NCBI RefSeq assembly: GCF_003958645.1
Contig: NZ_RXLO01000006.1
Coordinates: forward strand, 332,344-396,343
Source: Chitinophaga rhizosphaerae
GTDB lineage: Bacteria > Bacteroidota > Bacteroidia > Chitinophagales > Chitinophagaceae
Length of the DNA: 64,000 bases
Direction of reading: 5' to 3'
A model generated the notes under the pieces. The model did not search any database and was not told the DNA's origin. It was given only the letters and a program-made list of their open reading frames with translations. Positions within the stretch are counted from its first letter, which is position 1. Each line of letters starts with the position of its first letter. Below, one piece after another: positions 9,313 to 17,530 of this stretch. A program made the position numbers and the translations under genes.

Positions 9313-9780
9313 CTACTCCAACGCCCGGCGGAGGTAATTGACCTGGCCGAGGTGATAGCTCACGTGCGTAAGGATGTGGCTCAGGAACCAGGCATACGTA
9401 ACGTCCTGCTCCATGAATTTGCGGGGAAATGTGGCCGTGAGCGTCCCTTCCGGTTGCGCATTGAGCGTTTTCACCACCATTTCCCGGCAGGCGTCGAGGT
9501 TGCGGAGCATATCCTGGCGAGGAATGTTCCTGTTGGCGAATTCGCCTTCGCGGTCGCGCACGAAACCCGTATTTCCCATGGTGTTGCCCACGAAATGGTT
9601 CAGCGAACCGGTGAGGTGCAGGCAAAGCGTTCCGGCCGGGTTAATAATGGTACCGATCGTTTTCCAAACGTTTTCTTCACTTTTGAATGCTGCGATCTCT
9701 TCGCGGAGTTTCTTCAGATCGCGGTCGAGCAGTTGCGCCCAGGCCGACCAGATTTCCTTTTCGGGGGATACTTGTGTCAT
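9313..9780 (-). CDS. DinB-like (DUF1572-type) protein
   Basis: A 155-residue four-helix-bundle protein of the DinB/YfiT superfamily. Histidines sit where the family binds a divalent metal: one in LHLTGSLNHFVGN near the middle and the others in the closing LSHILTHVSYHLGQVNYLRR helix, the most typical DinB mark. Members with known chemistry are thiol-dependent S-transferases such as bacillithiol transferases; most, including the DUF1572 group, have no known reaction. The start is the only in-frame ATG before the conserved part. No partner is evident beyond the small membrane protein downstream. Confidence 0.8.
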   Translation of the reverse strand: MTQVSPEKEIWSAWAQLLDRDLKKLREEIAAFKSEENVWKTIGTIINPAGTLCLHLTGSLNHFVGNTMGNTGFVRDREGEFANRNIPRQDMLRNLDACREMVVKTLNAQPEGTLTATFPRKFMEQDVTYAWFLSHILTHVSYHLGQVNYLRRALE

Positions 9781-9852
9781 GTCGAAAAATTTCCATCAAA
9801 TGTACCTTTTTACACCACACAGTCAAATTGTATTTATCGATACGCCATCAAG

Positions 9853-9888
9853 ATAAAAAAGCAGCCGTGGAAACAACCGGAGCCGCTT
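9853..9888 (-). terminator. Probable terminator downstream of the SDR remnant
   Basis: Read on the minus strand, AAGCGGCTCCGG and CCACGGCTGCTT form a stem with two mismatches around a TTGTTT loop, followed by a run of T. It lies just past the stop of the decayed SDR gene and was probably its terminator. Confidence 0.55.
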
Positions 9889-9910
9889 TCTGAATAAGTG
9901 CGGGCATTTG

Positions 9911-10127
9911 CTATTTGGCGCTGGAACCACCGTCTATCACATATTACGCGCCGGTGATGAACTGGCTGTCGTCTGACCCGGGGAACAGCACCAGTTTCGC
10001 GATTTCGATAGGCCCTGCATACCGGCCGAGGGGAATCCCTGCGGTGAAGCCTTTCTGCATTTCCGCGGCTTTACCGGGCGCGTAACCTTCTTCGATGGAG
10101 CGCGTTCACAGCCATCATTTTGTCAAT
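9911..10127 (-). pseudogene. Remnant of a short-chain dehydrogenase/reductase (SDR) gene
   Basis: Minus-strand translation of 9911-10102 gives the C-terminal end of an SDR: an IEEGYAPGKAAEMQKG helix, IPLGRYAGPIEIAKLVLFPG, the DSQFITGA strand and the closing YVIDGGSSAK. In place of the usual residue before YVIDGG there is an in-frame TAA (9944-9946), which cuts the conserved tail. Just upstream, in another frame, DKMMAVN resembles the mid-protein SDR motif (D-x-MxxVN). This suggests that about 80 residues were deleted with a frameshift. Everything before that is lost: 10131-10273 is very AT-rich with no gene. The Rossmann and YxxxK parts are missing, so no active enzyme is possible. Confidence 0.75.
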
Positions 10128-10273
10128 AATTATAAATATATCATATAATATATAGTATCCGAAAAATCCATTTTGCGGAATGAAGGTTTCTTCTATCTTT
10201 ACAATCGATTTAATTCCATGAACTGAAAAACTGTACGACCACGTTTTATTGAACATGAACATACGCCTAACAT

Positions 10274-10498
10274 TCAAAACAATTTTCTAAAACCATATAG
10301 TAACAATGAAATCACCAGGCTGACAATGAGCATGCTGGTGACAGGAAAGTAAAACCGCACATTCTCCTTCTCTATCCGGATATCGCCGGGCAACCTGCCG
10401 AACCATCGCAGTTTGTCGGAGAAGAAATACAGCATTATTCCAAGGGCAACGATCAGCAGGCCGATCATGATGAGTTGTTTGCCAAGTTGCGGGTTCAT
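10274..10498 (-). CDS. DUF2905-family small membrane protein
   Basis: A 74-residue protein with two membrane helices (LIMIGLLIVALGIMLYFF and VTSMLIVSLVISLLLYGF) joined by the family mark LRWFGRLPGDIRIEKENVRFYFP. The length and the GRLPGDI motif are those of DUF2905, a widespread family of unknown function. The start is the ATG at 10496-10498. It diverges from the Oar-like receptor gene, with 128 bp between the two starts. Confidence 0.9.
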   Translation of the reverse strand: MNPQLGKQLIMIGLLIVALGIMLYFFSDKLRWFGRLPGDIRIEKENVRFYFPVTSMLIVSLVISLLLYGFRKLF

Positions 10499-10626
10499 TA
10501 TCCAAATATAAGCAGCATTCCGTTGCTTATCTCCTTGAATATGAACTTTCTGTTACCCTTGCGTTAATACATCGGATTACTATATACCTTATATATTTTT
10601 ACACCTCGAATAAAAATGCTTGCTGC

Positions 10627-13600
10627 ATGAAACACATCCTCTCTCTTTTGCTTTGCCTGAGCTGTCTGGCCGTGCCAGGGCTCCGCGCCCAAACCACGCA
10701 GGCCTCGATTTTCGGGGTCGTATCGGACGAAAACAAACAACTCATCCCCGGTGCTTCGGTGATGGTAAAGAACAGTTCCACCGGCTTTACCACCCGAACG
10801 GTCACCAACAATCACGGAGAATACAACTTCCGTGAGCTGCCGCTGGGCGGCCCGTACATCATTACGGTAACTTACGTCGGCTATGCCACTACCGAGCAAA
10901 ACGGCGGCAACCTTAACCAGGGCGACGTATCCCGCCAGAACATCGTTCTCAAATCCTCCAGCGTGAACATCGGTGAGGTAAAAGTGGTCGGCAACGCCCT
11001 GCGCAACAAGCGCGAGAACTTCGGCGCCGCCACCACGGTTACCGCCCGCGATATCGCCAAACTACCCGTGAACGGCAGGAACTTCACGTCGCTGGTAGAC
11101 CTGTCGCCCCTCAGCCGCGGCAGCAACCTCTCCGGCCAGCTGGCCTCCTCGGTGAACTTCACCATCGACGGAACCTCGGCCCGTAACCCCACCTCCGGCG
11201 GTGGCTCGAACAGCCGCACCGGCGCGCCCTACATCATTTCGATGGAAGCGATCCGCGAGTTCAAGGTGGTAACGAACCAGTACGACGTCACCTACGGCCG
11301 CAGCGGCGGCGGTACCATCAGCACCGTAACCAAATCCGGCACCAACGAATTCACCGGCAGCGCATTCATGTTCGGCCGTACAGACTGGGCTTCCAGCCGG
11401 TACGACATCCGCGGCGCCAAACGTAACAGCGAATTCTCCACTTACCAGTACGGCTTCGCCATGGGCGGCCCCATCGTAAAGGATAAAGCGCACTTCTTCG
11501 TGACCTGGGACCACCAGGCAGATGCCCGTCCGCTCCTCATCGCCGAAATCAAAAGCCCGGAAGATGAAGTCCGCCTCAATATCACCCAAAACACCCTCGA
11601 CCAGTTCCAGCACATCGCGCGGACCAAATACGGCGTCGCCAATTCCCCGCAGTTCGGCAACTTCGATAAAAAACGCGGAACAGACGCCATCTTCGCCCGG
11701 GTAGACTGGCAACTGAACGAGAAGAACCTCCTCACCATTCGCAACAACTACATCAACGACCGCAACTACCAGGGGCGCGGCGACAACACGTCCATCAACA
11801 TGTTCGAGTCTTACGGCGACGCCAACGTATACAACAACAGCTTCCTCGCTACCCTCCGTACGGTGCTCAACCCGAAAGTGACCAACGAGCTGAAGCTCCA
11901 GCACCTCTATACCTTCGAGGAAAGCGTACCCAATAAACAGCTGCCCCGCGAAAACATCCCGCGCGCCATCGTGGAAAACATTACTTCCACCGTAAACGGC
12001 AAAACCGTGAATACGAATATCCAGCTGGGCGGACAACGTTATTCTCCCGAGCATTTCTACAACAACATCGTCCAGCTCGTGGATAACGTATATTTCAGCA
12101 CCGACAAGGCGAATTTCACTTTCGGTACCGACATCATGTACAGCCATCTCAACTCCCTTTACGGCAGTGAAATGAATGGCCGTTTTTACTATCGCGGGAT
12201 GGACGCGTTCAATAACAACACGCCCTACCGTTATGCCCGCGAGGTAGCCATCGGCGGCAACCCTGCGCTGAACCAGAACGTGCTCAACGCCGGCCTGTAC
12301 GCGCAGATGCAGACCAAACTGGCGAAAGGCCTGGAAATGATCGCCGGTCTCCGTGCGGATTATACCACCTACATGAACAAGCCCAACTTCAACCAGACCG
12401 TTTCCACAGAACTGGGCCTGAACACGCAGATCGGGCTGAACTCCTTCATCCTCCAGCCGCGTATCCAGTTCAACTGGGACATCGGCGAAAAGCATACCGA
12501 TTACCTGCGTTTCGGCGCCGGTGTCTTCGGGTCAGACATCAATAACTATGCGATGATCAACAACCAGCTGTTCGACGGTACGAAAGTAATTTCCATCGAC
12601 GTGAACGATCCGGCGCTGCTGCCCGTTCCCGACTTCATCGGTTACCGCAAGAACCCCAATACCGCGCCGGGCGAAGCGTACATCGCAGAGAAAAACCTGC
12701 CCCGGACCGGCACCATCAACATGAACGGGAAAGACGCCCGCATCCCCGTAGTGTACAAGGCGAACATTTCCTATAACCACTTCTTCACCGACCGCCTCAA
12801 AGCCGGCATTACCTTTTTTACCACCATCGCCCGCCACAACTATATGTACGTAGACCGCAACATGGTGGACAATCCCTACTTCACCCTCGCCAACGAAGGC
12901 GGCCGCGGCGTTTACGTGCCCGCATCCACCATTTCTGACAAGGGGATCATGGACTGGCAGCAGGGCCGCAAGACCACCAACGTGGGCCGTGTGCTCGAGC
13001 TGAACAGCGGCGGTAAAGTGGACCAGTTCGCCATGGTGCTCGACGCTACCTGGCGTTACTGGAAAGACGGTGAAATAACCGGCAGCTACACCTGGAACGA
13101 TTCCAAAGACAATACCTCCTACAACGGAGACGTGGCCAATACCGCTACGCTCGGCCTCATGGTGAAAGACAACCCGCGCAACCTGAGCCGCATGACGTAT
13201 TCCGACAACCAGTTCCGCCACAAAGTAGTGTTCTACGGCACCTTGCCTTCCTGGAAAGGCTTCAGCGTAGGCGTCCGCTACTCCGGCCTTGGCGGCACCC
13301 GCTATTCGCTGGCGGTGAACGGCAACGTGAACGGCGACTTCGTTACGTCCAACGACCTGGCTTATATCTTCAACGTGAACGATCCGAACGTTTCGCAGGT
13401 GTACAGAGATGGCATCAACGGCATCCTGAACAATCCCAATGCCAGCAACAGCCTGAAATCCTACATCCGCAAAAGCATGGGCAAGGTAGCAGAGCGCAAT
13501 GGCGGCGAAAACGGCTTCTTCGGCATCTGGGACCTCCGGATCGCCAAGAAATTCAGCTTCGCGAAAAAACATGGGATCGAATTGTCGGTAGACGGCTTCA

Positions 13601-13788
13601 ATATCGCCAACATGCTGAACAAGGATTGGGGCACCAACAAATCCCTCGGCAAACAGAACATCTATACCACAACAGGCTTCGACAAAGCGAAGAACGAAAT
13701 GGTATACCGCGTAGGCGCCAACACCGGTGTGGTAAGCCCCGGTGGCACGCCCTGGCAGGTACAGTTCGGCGCCCGCTACAGCTTCTAG
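10627..13788 (+). CDS. Oar-like TonB-dependent receptor with carboxypeptidase-like domain
   Basis: A 1053-residue outer-membrane protein. A signal peptide (cleavage near LRAQ, residues 19-22) is followed by a carboxypeptidase-regulatory-like beta sandwich (about 25-115: SIFGVVSDENKQLIPGASV, then NHGEYNFRELPLGGPYIITV). Next come a plug domain (PVNGRNFTSLVDLSPLSRGS, and the strand with FTIDGTSARNPTSGG) and a long barrel ending in WQVQFGARYSF. The plug wording and the GSAFMFGRTD segment are those of Oar receptors, known in Myxococcus for adhesion or development and as export or uptake ports in Bacteroidota. No SusD follows, which sets it apart from glycan receptors. It is a single-gene unit closed by a strong terminator. 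The substrate is unknown. Confidence 0.9.
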   Translation: MKHILSLLLCLSCLAVPGLRAQTTQASIFGVVSDENKQLIPGASVMVKNSSTGFTTRTVTNNHGEYNFRELPLGGPYIITVTYVGYATTEQNGGNLNQGDVSRQNIVLKSSSVNIGEVKVVGNALRNKRENFGAATTVTARDIAKLPVNGRNFTSLVDLSPLSRGSNLSGQLASSVNFTIDGTSARNPTSGGGSNSRTGAPYIISMEAIREFKVVTNQYDVTYGRSGGGTISTVTKSGTNEFTGSAFMFGRTDWASSRYDIRGAKRNSEFSTYQYGFAMGGPIVKDKAHFFVTWDHQADARPLLIAEIKSPEDEVRLNITQNTLDQFQHIARTKYGVANSPQFGNFDKKRGTDAIFARVDWQLNEKNLLTIRNNYINDRNYQGRGDNTSINMFESYGDANVYNNSFLATLRTVLNPKVTNELKLQHLYTFEESVPNKQLPRENIPRAIVENITSTVNGKTVNTNIQLGGQRYSPEHFYNNIVQLVDNVYFSTDKANFTFGTDIMYSHLNSLYGSEMNGRFYYRGMDAFNNNTPYRYAREVAIGGNPALNQNVLNAGLYAQMQTKLAKGLEMIAGLRADYTTYMNKPNFNQTVSTELGLNTQIGLNSFILQPRIQFNWDIGEKHTDYLRFGAGVFGSDINNYAMINNQLFDGTKVISIDVNDPALLPVPDFIGYRKNPNTAPGEAYIAEKNLPRTGTINMNGKDARIPVVYKANISYNHFFTDRLKAGITFFTTIARHNYMYVDRNMVDNPYFTLANEGGRGVYVPASTISDKGIMDWQQGRKTTNVGRVLELNSGGKVDQFAMVLDATWRYWKDGEITGSYTWNDSKDNTSYNGDVANTATLGLMVKDNPRNLSRMTYSDNQFRHKVVFYGTLPSWKGFSVGVRYSGLGGTRYSLAVNGNVNGDFVTSNDLAYIFNVNDPNVSQVYRDGINGILNNPNASNSLKSYIRKSMGKVAERNGGENGFFGIWDLRIAKKFSFAKKHGIELSVDGFNIANMLNKDWGTNKSLGKQNIYTTTGFDKAKNEMVYRVGANTGVVSPGGTPWQVQFGARYSF

Positions 13789-13819
13789 TCATTCCGAACA
13801 GAACAGCAATACCCCGAAG

Positions 13820-13848
13820 GGACCGCCGCATGGCGGTCCTTTTCTTTT
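13820..13848 (+). terminator. Rho-independent terminator after the Oar-like gene
   Basis: GGACCGCC (13820-13827) and GGCGGTCC (13832-13839) form a perfect 8-bp stem with a GCAT loop, followed by TTTTCTTTT. Confidence 0.9.
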
Positions 13849-13904
13849 GGTGCAGACCGCAAGAATCGGGCTGGATGGCTGCTGCGGAAACCGTAAATTG
13901 CCCC

Positions 13905-14171
13905 ATGATCGAGCACCTGCATATGGGAAGCACCGCCGCCGAAAGAAGCGCCCGGTTCCGGGAATTGTTCCGGAAAGGGAAGATCGCCTTCGGCGGATAC
14001 CGCAAGGGCCGGATTTACGGCACCTTGCGTTGCGCCAGCGGGAAACGGATGCTGGACCGGAACCGCGTGTTTTTCGCCAGTGAAGAAGAAGCCCTGGCGC
14101 AGGGGTTCCGCCCCTGCGGCCATTGCCTCCCCAACAAATACAAACAATGGAAAGCCACGAACAACATATGA
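13905..14171 (+). CDS. Stand-alone Ada-type metal-binding domain protein
   Basis: An 88-residue protein that resembles the N-terminal zinc domain of Ada, which in E. coli takes methyl groups from DNA phosphotriesters. The core runs from IYGTLRCASGKRM through NRVFFASEEEALAQGFRPCGHC to the end. Three of the four Ada zinc cysteines are seen (in LRC, RPC and GHC); the second position of the usual CxxxC is Lys, a pattern I recall for small Bacteroidota members. Zinc binding and methyl transfer are therefore uncertain. Its stop overlaps the start region of the AlkB gene, and a methyltransferase lacking this domain lies next, so the three look like one operon with the Ada functions split. Confidence 0.75.
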   Translation: MIEHLHMGSTAAERSARFRELFRKGKIAFGGYRKGRIYGTLRCASGKRMLDRNRVFFASEEEALAQGFRPCGHCLPNKYKQWKATNNI

Positions 14172-14743
14172 ACCTCCTGCCCAAAGACGGCGACGTGCGC
14201 CTGTTCCCGCAATTCTTCCCTCCCGAAGATAGCGACCGGCTCCTGCATGCGTTAACGGAAAACATTCCCTGGAAGCAGGAACCCATCGTCATCATGGGCC
14301 GCCCCGTCTTGCAGCCACGCCTCACGGCCTGGTATGGCAACGAAGGAAAGGCGTACACCTACTCCGGCGTCACCATGCAGCCGCTACCGTGGACGGATGA
14401 GCTGCTGTACATCAAATCGAAAATAGAGCCCGTGGCGAGCGTGACTTTCAACAGTGCGCTGCTGAATTTTTACCGCAACGGCAACGACAGTATGGGCTGG
14501 CACCGCGACAACGAACGTTCCCTCGGCCCGCAGCCCGTCATCGGTTCCGTAAGCTTCGGGGCGGCGAGGTATTTTCAACTCAAACACGCGAAAGAAAAAG
14601 CCCTGCGCCAGCAAGTGGTGCTGACGCACGGGAGCTTCCTGCTCATGCGCGGCCATACCCAGGAAAACTGGTACCATGGCGTCCCGAAAACGGCGCGGGT
14701 TACGGAACCCCGCATCAACATTACCTTTCGTATCATCGTTTAA
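14147..14743 (+). CDS. alkB: AlkB-like 2-oxoglutarate/Fe(II) dioxygenase (alkylated base demethylase)
   Basis: A 198-residue AlkB-type dioxygenase that would remove methyl groups from N1-methyladenine or N3-methylcytosine by oxidation. It shows the N-terminal NLLPKDGDV start common in short bacterial AlkB proteins, the base-flipping part with TAWYG, the iron motif HxD in WHRDNE, the distal His in WYHGVPK, and the 2-oxoglutarate-binding Arg residues in RVTEPRINITFR. The start is uncertain: ATG 14147 overlaps the Ada-like gene by 25 bases, ATG 14168 overlaps in an ATGA, and 14123 is also possible. The first is preferred because relatives have some residues before NLLPKDG. Ada, AlkB and methyltransferase genes on one transcript fit an adaptive response to alkylation. 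Confidence 0.9.
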   Translation: MESHEQHMNLLPKDGDVRLFPQFFPPEDSDRLLHALTENIPWKQEPIVIMGRPVLQPRLTAWYGNEGKAYTYSGVTMQPLPWTDELLYIKSKIEPVASVTFNSALLNFYRNGNDSMGWHRDNERSLGPQPVIGSVSFGAARYFQLKHAKEKALRQQVVLTHGSFLLMRGHTQENWYHGVPKTARVTEPRINITFRIIV

Positions 14744-14815
14744 ATTGGATTGCGCAAGAAGCGGGTTTCGGGAGAAGTGAAGCCGCGATAATTTTGTGGT
14801 ATAAAATGGAGAAAC

Positions 14816-15655
14816 ATGGAAACGCAACAACAAATCGATTTTAACAGGATCGCATCCGCCATCGCCTTCCTCCGGCAGCACTTCAAGGACCAGCCGGACC
14901 TGGAAGCCGCCGCAGGACATGTGCACCTCTCCCCTTTCCACTTCCAGCGGATGTTCCAGGATTGGGCCGGGGTAAGCCCGAAACAGTTCCTGCAATACCT
15001 TAGTCTCGGCCACGCCAAAGGCCGCCTCGTTCAAGGAGACACGCTGTCGGACGCAGCTTTCGAAACCGGCCTGTCGGGCACCAGCCGCCTGCACGATCTC
15101 TTCGTCAAAATAGAAGGCATGACGCCCGGTGAATTCCGGAACGGCGGCGCCGGATTGCAAATCAATTATAGTTTCGCGGAAAGTCCGTTCGGCTCGCTGA
15201 TCGTAGCTTCCACCGAAAAGGGCGTTTGCCACATGGCGTTTGCCGACGCCGGCGAGGCCGAAGCCCTGCGCGACTTGCAGGAAAAATTCCCCCAGGCCGC
15301 GTACCGCCAGTTCGTGGACGTGAACCAGCAAAACGCGCTGTTTATTTTCGGGCAGGACTGGAAAAAGCTACCCGAGATCAAGCTGCACCTGAAAGGTTCG
15401 CCTTTCCAGATCCGCGTTTGGGAAACCTTGCTGAACGTGCCGATGGGCGGACTGGTCACCTATTCGGGACTGGCGGAACAAGCGGGCCACACCGGTGCGT
15501 CGAGAGCCGTAGGCACCGCCGTGGCGGCCAATCCCGTAGCTTTCCTCATCCCCTGCCACCGCGTGATCCGCGCTTCCGGAGACGTGGGCCAGTACCATTG
15601 GGGCAGCAACCGCAAATCCGCCATGATCGGCTGGGAAGCGGCGAAAGTCTCCTGA
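14816..15655 (+). CDS. ada: AraC-domain / O6-methylguanine-DNA methyltransferase fusion (Ada C-terminal type)
   Basis: A 279-residue protein with an AraC-type helix-turn-helix domain (about 10-110, LSPFHFQRMFQDWAGVSPKQF and a second helix set ending in GMTPGEFR) joined to a methyltransferase domain (about 115-279). The acceptor cysteine is Cys247 in IPCHRVI, with the DNA-binding GGLVTYSGLA and the RAVGTAVAANP segment before it. It would repair O6-alkylguanine by suicidal transfer and may control repair genes. The Ada N-terminal zinc domain, which senses phosphotriesters and turns Ada into an activator, is absent; a stand-alone version lies two genes upstream. How the AraC part would be switched on without it is unclear. 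Confidence 0.93.
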   Translation: METQQQIDFNRIASAIAFLRQHFKDQPDLEAAAGHVHLSPFHFQRMFQDWAGVSPKQFLQYLSLGHAKGRLVQGDTLSDAAFETGLSGTSRLHDLFVKIEGMTPGEFRNGGAGLQINYSFAESPFGSLIVASTEKGVCHMAFADAGEAEALRDLQEKFPQAAYRQFVDVNQQNALFIFGQDWKKLPEIKLHLKGSPFQIRVWETLLNVPMGGLVTYSGLAEQAGHTGASRAVGTAVAANPVAFLIPCHRVIRASGDVGQYHWGSNRKSAMIGWEAAKVS

Positions 15656-15682
15656 ATTCCTTTCTTACATTAAACCAGCAAC

Positions 15683-16396
15683 ATGCATCCAACCGCAAAC
15701 GCCCTCCTGCAGAGGGACTGGCCGCTCATTGCCCGGCAGCTCCAGGAAAACGGGTACGTTATCATCCCGAAAGCGCTCACCAACACCGATAGCCAAACCC
15801 TCTCCTCCGCCTACCACGAATCTTCTTTTTACCGGAAAACCATCGTGATGGCCCGTTACCGCTTCGGGCTGGGCGAATACAAGTACTTCCGGTACCCGCT
15901 TCCGCCGCTGCTGCAATCGCTGCGGGAAACGCTGTACGCGCAGATCGCGCCGGTGGCGAATAAGTGGATGGAACAGCTGGAAACGGGGATTTCGTACCCC
16001 GCCGATCATGCTGCTTTCCTTGAGCGCTGCCGCGCCAACGGCCAGGAGCTGCCGGCCGTGCTGATCCTTCAATACGGAACAGGAGGCTTTAATACCCTGC
16101 ACCAGGATTTGTATGGCGATGTGTACTTCCCCATCCAGGCCGTCCTTTTCCTGGACGAAGCCGGGAAAGACTACACCGGCGGGGAATTCGTGCTCACGGA
16201 ACAGGTGCCCCGCGCGCAATCGAAAGCCATCGTGCTGCAGCCCGGCAAAGGCGATATCCTTTTATTCACCACGCAGTTCCGGCCGCTGAAAGGCAGTCGC
16301 GGGTTCTACCGGGCGCATATGAAACACGGCGTGAGTGCGCTCCGCTCGGGGCACCGGCATACGTTGGGGATTATCTTCCACGATGCATCGACGTGA
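15683..16396 (+). CDS. 2OG-Fe(II) oxygenase (COG3826-type prolyl-hydroxylase-like)
   Basis: A 237-residue double-stranded beta-helix dioxygenase. The iron site is HQDLYGD (HxD) with a distal His in RAHMKHGVSAL, and the Arg/His cluster SGHRHTLGIIFHDA closes the fold at the 2-oxoglutarate end. The sequence (YVIIPKALTN, YHESSFYRKTIVMARYRFG, YFRYPLPPLLQSLR) is the type annotated as proline hydroxylase or COG3826. It starts 27 bp after the methyltransferase gene and is the last gene of the repair operon. The reaction and substrate are unknown; DNA, RNA or a repair protein are all possible from the setting. Confidence 0.8.
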   Translation: MHPTANALLQRDWPLIARQLQENGYVIIPKALTNTDSQTLSSAYHESSFYRKTIVMARYRFGLGEYKYFRYPLPPLLQSLRETLYAQIAPVANKWMEQLETGISYPADHAAFLERCRANGQELPAVLILQYGTGGFNTLHQDLYGDVYFPIQAVLFLDEAGKDYTGGEFVLTEQVPRAQSKAIVLQPGKGDILLFTTQFRPLKGSRGFYRAHMKHGVSALRSGHRHTLGIIFHDAST

Positions 16397-16405
16397 TGGA
16401 ATATT

Positions 16406-16521
16406 AACGGGGCTGTCTCAACAGTAATTTGACGGGCTTGAGAATCGCGTAAACGAAAAATCTCTCCATCATGGTACCCGAATAAAAACGGGTAAAAATT
16501 ACTTTCGAGACAGTCCCGTTT
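16406..16521. repeat. MITE-like inverted-repeat element or insertion-sequence remnant
   Basis: About 25 bp at 16406-16430 (AACGGGGCTGTCTC...) and 16496-16521 (...GAGACAGTCCCGTTT) are inverted copies with a few mismatches, around 65 bp of non-repeated sequence. The end pattern CTGTCTC/GAGACAG with adjacent G is like insertion-sequence ends. On the minus strand the left arm is entered by a short reading frame ending KPVKLLLRQPR, as if the tail of a transposase runs into the terminal repeat. No clear target duplication is visible. It sits between the repair operon and alkA. The rest of 16397-16599 holds no gene. Confidence 0.55.
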
Positions 16522-16599
16522 CTGGTTATGGGAAATGCCGCTGCCGATAACCGGTTATGGGTTTGTAATGAAGCCATAACAGATATGCATATCCTCATA

Positions 16600-17502
16600 T
16601 CAGCTTTTTACCGCGAGGCTCCTCCACAAATAGGCCACCATATAGCTTTCCCAGCCTTTGAACTTGCGGTAGAGTTTTTCCATGGCGGCCAGATCGGATT
16701 TATCGGAAATGAGTTGATGGGATAACAGTGCGTTGAGCAATCCAGCATCGCCATGCGGAATGCAGGTAGCATCGCGCAGGCTTTTCATGAGCGCGTAGTT
16801 GGCAGACCAGATGCCGATGCCGCGCAGGTCTGTCAGCGCCTTGCGGCGCGCCTCCAGCCCCGGGAGCGCCAGCAGCGCCGCTTTGCTCACATGGCCTTCC
16901 GCGAATTGTTTGGCCACGCCGGTAATGTATTCCGCTTTCCGGCCGGTGAATTGCATGGCACGCAGTTCCGCAGGATCGGCCGCCGCCATCACGGAAGGCG
17001 CCGGGAACAGGTGATACGCCGTTCCCCCGAAATCGTAACTTTCTCCCCAACGCTCCACCATCCTTCGTTTCAGCCGGTAGGCAAAGGGCAGGTTGATCTG
17101 CTGGCCGATGATGCTCCAGGCCAACGCCTCGAAAAGATCGGGAATACCGATCAGGCGAAGGCCTTTGAACGCTTCGGGCATATATGCCATCGCTGGTATA
17201 CGGGCGAGCTTTTCGTAAAAGGGAAGGATGTCCTGCTGCGGCGCGAGCCATTCCTGGATGTACGCCCGCAAGGCCGCTTCCGTGCCCGGGTGAACGTCGC
17301 CCTCCAGCAACTCGGCCGCAATACCTTCGGAATGTGCGCGAAGGTCCACCAGCACAGGGTTTCCCGGCAAAGGCACGAGCTTTCTGACGCGGGCGGGCAG
17401 GATGGTATGCATACATTCGTCGAACCCCCGGTCCAAAAACCAAAGGCATTCGTCGAAACTGAAAGGGTCGGATGCGGGAATGATGAAAGTTCGGGCAGAC
17501 AT
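16600..17502 (-). CDS. alkA: DNA-3-methyladenine glycosylase II (AlkA-like)
   Basis: A 300-residue glycosylase that removes 3-methyladenine and related alkylated bases to start base excision repair. It has the AlkA order: an N-terminal TBP-like part, LAWSIIGQQINLPFAYRLKRRMVERWG at about 127-153, the helix-hairpin-helix with LRGIGIWSANYALM (226-239), and the catalytic aspartate in PHGDAGLL (Asp252). The start is the ATG at 17500-17502; in-frame starts further up run into the rpiA gene and lack conservation. It converges with the ada-alkB operon across a 200-bp region holding the inverted repeat and lies just downstream of rpiA on the same strand. Confidence 0.92.
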   Translation of the reverse strand: MSARTFIIPASDPFSFDECLWFLDRGFDECMHTILPARVRKLVPLPGNPVLVDLRAHSEGIAAELLEGDVHPGTEAALRAYIQEWLAPQQDILPFYEKLARIPAMAYMPEAFKGLRLIGIPDLFEALAWSIIGQQINLPFAYRLKRRMVERWGESYDFGGTAYHLFPAPSVMAAADPAELRAMQFTGRKAEYITGVAKQFAEGHVSKAALLALPGLEARRKALTDLRGIGIWSANYALMKSLRDATCIPHGDAGLLNALLSHQLISDKSDLAAMEKLYRKFKGWESYMVAYLWRSLAVKS

Positions 17503-17530
17503 GGCCGCAAAGTTAACGCAGCCAGTTGGT

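Noticed and set aside
9229..9897. 222-codon plus-strand frame opposite the DinB-like gene
   Set aside because: It is an antisense shadow; the DinB motifs are all on the minus strand.
16406..16521. Simple rho-independent terminator
   Set aside because: The arms are about 65 bp apart and lack a T run, which fits an inverted-repeat element better.
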